NCBI RefSeq assembly: GCF_000003605.2
Contig: NW_003141308.1
Location: 255,801-318,625 of the forward strand
Source: Saccoglossus kowalevskii
Lineage: Eukaryota > Hemichordata > Enteropneusta > Harrimaniidae
Direction: 5' to 3'
Length of the DNA: 62,825 bases
Below are positions 60,312-62,825 of this stretch, piece after piece. The position numbers and the translations under genes were made by a program. Within the stretch, counting starts at the first letter, position 1; the number at the start of each line of letters is the position of its first letter. Below the pieces are notes generated by a model. The model was given only the letters and a program-made list of their open reading frames with translations, did no database searches and had not been told where the DNA came from.

Positions 60312-62825
60312 CGGCAATAATACGATTGTCAGGGATGTTATACCATGTATTCCGCGATATTATATGATTGTCAGCGATGTTATACCATTGGTTCCGCGAT
60401 ATTAAATGATTGTCGGGGATGTTATACCATTGGTTACGCGATATTATACAATTGTCAGCGATGTTATACAAATGGTTCCGCGATATTAAACGATTGTCAT
60501 GCATGTTATACACTGGTTACACGATATTATACGATTTTCGGGGATGTTATACCATTGGTTACGCAATATTATACGATTGTCGGAAATGTTATACCATTGG
60601 TTACGCGGTATTATATGATTGTCAGAGATGTTATACCATTGGTTACACGATATTATATGATTGTCAGGCATGTTATACCATTGGTTACACGATATTATAT
60701 GATTGTCAGGGATGTTATACCATTGGTTACACGATATTATACGATTGTCAGGGATGTTATACCATTGGTTACGCGATATTATACGATTGTCAGGGATGTT
60801 ATACCATTGGTTACGCGATATGATACGATTGTCAGGGATGTTATACAACTGGTTACACGATATTATACGATTGTCAGGGATGTTATACCATTAGTTACGC
60901 GATATTATACAATTGTCAGCGATGTTATACAATTTGTTCCGCGATATTAAACGATTGTCATGAATGTTATACCATTGGTTACGCGATATTATACGATTTT
61001 TGGGGATGTTATACCATTGGTTACGCAATATTATACGATTTTCGGGGATTTTATACCATTGGTTACGCAATATTATACGATTGTCGGAGATGTTATACCA
61101 TTGATTACGCGGTATTATATGATTGTCAGAGATGTTATACCATTGGTTACACGATATTATACGATTGTCAGGGATGTTATACCATTGGTTCCGCGATATT
61201 ATATGATTGTCGGGGATGTTATACCATTGGTTACGCGATATTATACAATTGTCAGCGATGTTATACAATTGGTTCCGCGATATTAAACCATTGTCATGAA
61301 TGTTATACCATTGGTTACACGATATTATACGATTTTCGGGGATATTATACCATTGGTTACGCAATATTATACGATTGTCGGAGATGTTATACCATTGGTT
61401 ACACGATATCATATGATTGTCAGGGATGTTATACCATTGGTTCCGCGATATTATATGATTGTCGGGGATGTTATACCATTGGTTACACGATATTATATGA
61501 TTGTCAGGGATGTTATACCATTGGTTCCGCGATATTATATGATTGTCGGGGACGTTATACCATTGGTTACACGATATTATACGATTGTCAGGGATGTTAT
61601 ACCAATGGTTCCGCGATATTATATGATGGTCGGGGATGTTATACCATTGGTTACATGATATTATACGATTGTCAGGGATGTTATACCATTGGTTACACGA
61701 TATTATATGATTTTCGGGGATGTTATACCACTGGTTACGCGATATTTTACGATGGTCGGGGATGTTATACCATTGGTTACACGATATTATATGATTGTCA
61801 GGGATGTTTATACCATTGGTTCCGCGATATTATATGATTGTCGGGGATGTTATACCATTGGTTACACGATATTATATGATTGTCAGGGATGTTATACCAT
61901 TGGTTCCGCGATATTATACGATTGTCGGGGATGTTATACCATTGGATACACGATATTATATGATTGTCAGGGATGTTATACCATTGGCTACGCGATATTA
62001 TATGATTGTCAGGGATGTTATACCATTGGATACACGATATTATATGATTTTCGGGGATGTTATACCATTGGTTCCGCGATATTATACGATTGTCGGGGAT
62101 GTTATAACATTGGTTACACAATATTATACGATTGTCAGGGATGATATACCATTGGTTCCGCGATATTATATGATTGTCAGGGATGTTATACCATTGGTTC
62201 CGCGATATTATATGATTGTCGGGGATGTTATAACATTGGTTACACGATATTATACGATTGTCAGGGATGTTATACCATTGGTTACACGATATTATACGAT
62301 TGTCAGGGATGTTATACCATTGGTTACGCGATATTATACGATTGTCAGGGATGTTATACCATTGGTTACGCGATGTTATACGATTGTCAGGGATGTTATA
62401 CCATTGGTTACGCGATATTATACGATTGTCAGGGATGTTATACCATTGGTTACGCAATATTATATGATTGTCAGGGATGTTATACCATTGGTTACGCGAT
62501 ATTATACGATTGTCGGGGATGTTATACCATTGGTTACGCGATGTTATATCAATGGTTACATGATATTATATGATTGTCGGGGATGTTATATCATTAGTTA
62601 CGCGATATTATACGATTGTCAGGGATGTTATACCATTGGTTACGCGATATTAGACGATTGTCGGAGATGTTATACCATTGGTTACGCGGTATTATACGAT
62701 TTCGGGGATGTTATACCATTGGTTCCGCGATGTTATACGATTGTCAGGGATGTTATTCCATTAGTTACGCAATATTATACGATTGTCGGAGATGTTATAC
62801 CACTGGTTACGCGATATTATACGAT
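60312..62825. repeat. 42-bp satellite array (about 60 units, runs off right edge)
   Basis: The units GGGATGTTATACCATTGGTT and ACGCGATATTATACGATTGT repeat every 42 bp with single-base variants. A rarer variant containing ATTAAAC occurs at 60485, 60946 and 61282, spaced about 11 and exactly 8 units apart, which shows higher-order duplication. Because 42 is divisible by three, several frames on both strands stay open with 14-residue periods (CYTIGYAILYDCQG-like on plus, NIPDNRIISRNQWY-like on minus, up to 219 codons at 61798-62457). I regard these as by-products. Each unit includes AACCAATGG on the minus strand. Confidence 0.96.

Noticed and set aside
60312-62825. CRISPR array
   Set aside because: Units are contiguous with no unique spacers, and the context is a eukaryotic genome.

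Overview
The window is nuclear DNA from an animal, most likely a marine bilaterian invertebrate. It is intron-rich and AT-rich, full of minisatellites, microsatellites and decayed transposons, and contains one clear metazoan developmental gene. Phylum cannot be fixed from the sequence: an ambulacrarian, a cephalochordate or a lophotrochozoan would all fit.

The one supported protein-coding gene is a Dbx homeobox gene on the minus strand, with four coding exons at 31187-30872, 30061-29948, 23178-22979 and 20697-20365. All splice sites are GT/AG and all phases close, giving a 320-residue protein. It has an eh1-like repression motif, a Dbx signature before intron 1, a complete homeodomain split at the conserved 44/45 position, and an acidic C-terminus. 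A CCAAT/GC-box/TATA-like arrangement lies upstream, and an overlapping upstream ORF may dampen translation.

Layout: 1-735, 72-bp minisatellite; 736-4702, degenerate 21-bp minisatellite split by a decayed LINE (3071-4425, minus); 4703-5494, TA-rich short repeat interrupted by a 615-bp MITE; 5700-6560, decayed reverse transcriptase element; 8322-8540, facing ATA and TTA microsatellites; 8541-20364, gene-free flank with a cluster of full CRE sites, a degenerate foldback element and a partial MITE; 20365-31187, Dbx, whose 6.8-kb intron 2 holds an assembly gap and two long AT microsatellites; 31188-55300, a gene-free stretch upstream of Dbx with candidate regulatory islands near 38.2 and 40.1 kb, two foldback elements flanked by TTAA or a near match, and a perfect 36-bp palindrome; 55306-55825, a 32-bp minisatellite carrying a CCAAT box per unit; 60312-62825 (running off the window), a 42-bp satellite that also carries a CCAAT box per unit.

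No operon-like or multi-gene system is visible. Dbx sits alone in tens of kilobases of non-coding DNA, as expected for a developmental regulator with distal control. The long ORFs in the satellites arise because the unit lengths (72, 21, 42) are multiples of three; I do not regard them as genes. The most unusual non-genic signals are the two unrelated tandem arrays with NF-Y-type CCAAT boxes at near-integral helical spacing, an apparently local TTAA-flanked foldback family, and an apparent excess of two palindromic 8-mers, TGACGTCA and TCACGTGA.
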